Below the pieces are notes generated by a model, which saw only the letters and a program-made list of their open reading frames with translations, made no database searches and was not told where the DNA came from. This document shows positions 63,702 to 64,000 of a stretch of 64,000 nt of DNA, piece by piece. Each line of letters begins with the position of its first letter. Within the stretch, counting starts at the first letter, position 1. The translations under genes were made by a program, and so were the position numbers. The DNA comes from Microbacterium keratanolyticum. GTDB taxonomy: Bacteria; Actinomycetota; Actinomycetes; Actinomycetales; Microbacteriaceae. The DNA lies in assembly GCF_016907255.1 (NCBI RefSeq), contig NZ_JAFBBQ010000001.1:992001-1056000 (forward strand), written 5' to 3'.

Positions 63702-63723
63702 CTATATTCAATATAGTCAATTA
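63702..63723. promoter_or_regulatory. Shared 18-bp motif, copy 2, with palindrome
   Basis: ATTCAATATAGTCAATTA at 63706-63723 overlaps a perfect palindrome CTATATT-C-AATATAG (63702-63716). It sits between the divergent regulator gene and the TPP enzyme gene, 19 bases before the latter's start; the likely binding site of the PucR-type regulator. Confidence 0.65.
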
Positions 63724-63741
63724 CGCGAGAGGTGGCCAACG

Positions 63742-64000
63742 ATGGCACAGATGACAGGCGGCGACGCGCTCACCCAGGCGCTCATCAGCGAGGGCACCGA
63801 CACGGTCTTCGGCATCCCCGGCGTCCAGCTGGACGGCCTGACCGACGGCATGTACCGCCGCCAGGACGAGGTGCACCTCATGGTGCCGCGCCACGAGCAG
63901 AGCACGACCTACATGGCCGACGGCTACCACCGCGTGACCGGCAAGCCCGGCGTCGCGATGGTCGTCCCCGGCCCGGGTGTCCTCAACGCCGGCGCCGGCA
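63742..64000 (+). CDS. Thiamine-diphosphate-dependent enzyme (acetolactate synthase-like), N-terminal part
   Basis: The first 86 residues are visible; the rest lies beyond the window. GGDALTQALISEGTDTVFGI, PRHEQSTTYMADGY (with the catalytic glutamate in HEQ) and VVPGPGVLNAGAG are the N-terminal pyrimidine-binding domain of the TPP family. Members include acetolactate synthase, benzoylformate decarboxylase and related 2-ketoacid decarboxylases. The nearby aromatic genes make a decarboxylase plausible, but this is inference. GAGAGGTGG precedes the ATG. Confidence 0.88.
   Translation, partial: MAQMTGGDALTQALISEGTDTVFGIPGVQLDGLTDGMYRRQDEVHLMVPRHEQSTTYMADGYHRVTGKPGVAMVVPGPGVLNAGAG

Overview
The window looks like chromosome of a high-GC actinobacterium of the family Microbacteriaceae, most likely Microbacterium or a close relative. 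The evidence is the very GC-rich backbone, many GTG starts, frequent GTGA/ATGA gene overlaps, the block tilS / hpt-ftsH-folE-folP-folB-folK-DUF3180-PH-PH-DUF2520 / lysS, and the abundant octamer GCGGATGC/GCATCCGC. The species assignment is inference.

Layout. 1-5.6 kb: start of a cardiolipin synthase, a small membrane protein, a DUF4192 protein, lysS and a secreted/membrane DUF2207 protein. 5.7-14.5 kb: a long, tightly coupled minus-strand block from hpt through ftsH and the folate genes to two PH-domain membrane proteins and a DUF2520 protein. 14.6-19.2 kb: DUF937 protein, tilS, a TMEM175-type channel candidate, inorganic pyrophosphatase and a Tat-type M23 peptidase. 19.47-19.78 kb: tRNA-Glu, tRNA-Asp and tRNA-Phe.

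The most notable region is 19.74-26.80 kb. It is a lower-GC island inserted at tRNA-Phe and bounded by perfect 114-bp direct repeats. It has no integrase gene. It carries a three-gene ABC-3C-type conflict system (nuclease-like effector with C-terminal module, middle component, DUF3732-type ABC ATPase) and a single-gene SIR2-like protein with a C-terminal GAF-like domain. A third copy of the att core, preceded by a second copy of the right-end arm, lies between the two systems, so the island looks like two elements stacked in tandem.

26.9-37.3 kb: dNTPase (dgt), a quinone-reductase-like enzyme, an operon of an Fbp/Phn-type ABC importer with three different phosphatases, an RpiR-type regulator and a VanX-like M15 peptidase. 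37.3-47.4 kb: a polysaccharide utilisation locus with a family 8 polysaccharide lyase, a sugar ABC importer, a 2-hydroxyacid dehydrogenase, an FAD oxidoreductase and a GntR/LacI hybrid regulator. 47.6-52.3 kb: an amino-acid-type ABC importer, an M28 peptidase and a FadR-type regulator, divergent from a TauE/SafE permease.

53.2-64.0 kb: an aromatic catabolism region. A benzaldehyde-dehydrogenase-like enzyme comes first, then an operon of a LigJ-like hydratase, a LigB-type extradiol dioxygenase, three tandem RraA/LigK-family aldolase candidates and an FAD aromatic hydroxylase. A second aldehyde dehydrogenase, a PucR-type regulator and the start of a thiamine-diphosphate enzyme follow. Two palindromic operator candidates recur in this region and suggest two small regulons. 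The functions come from motif recognition in the translated sequence; no database search was possible.
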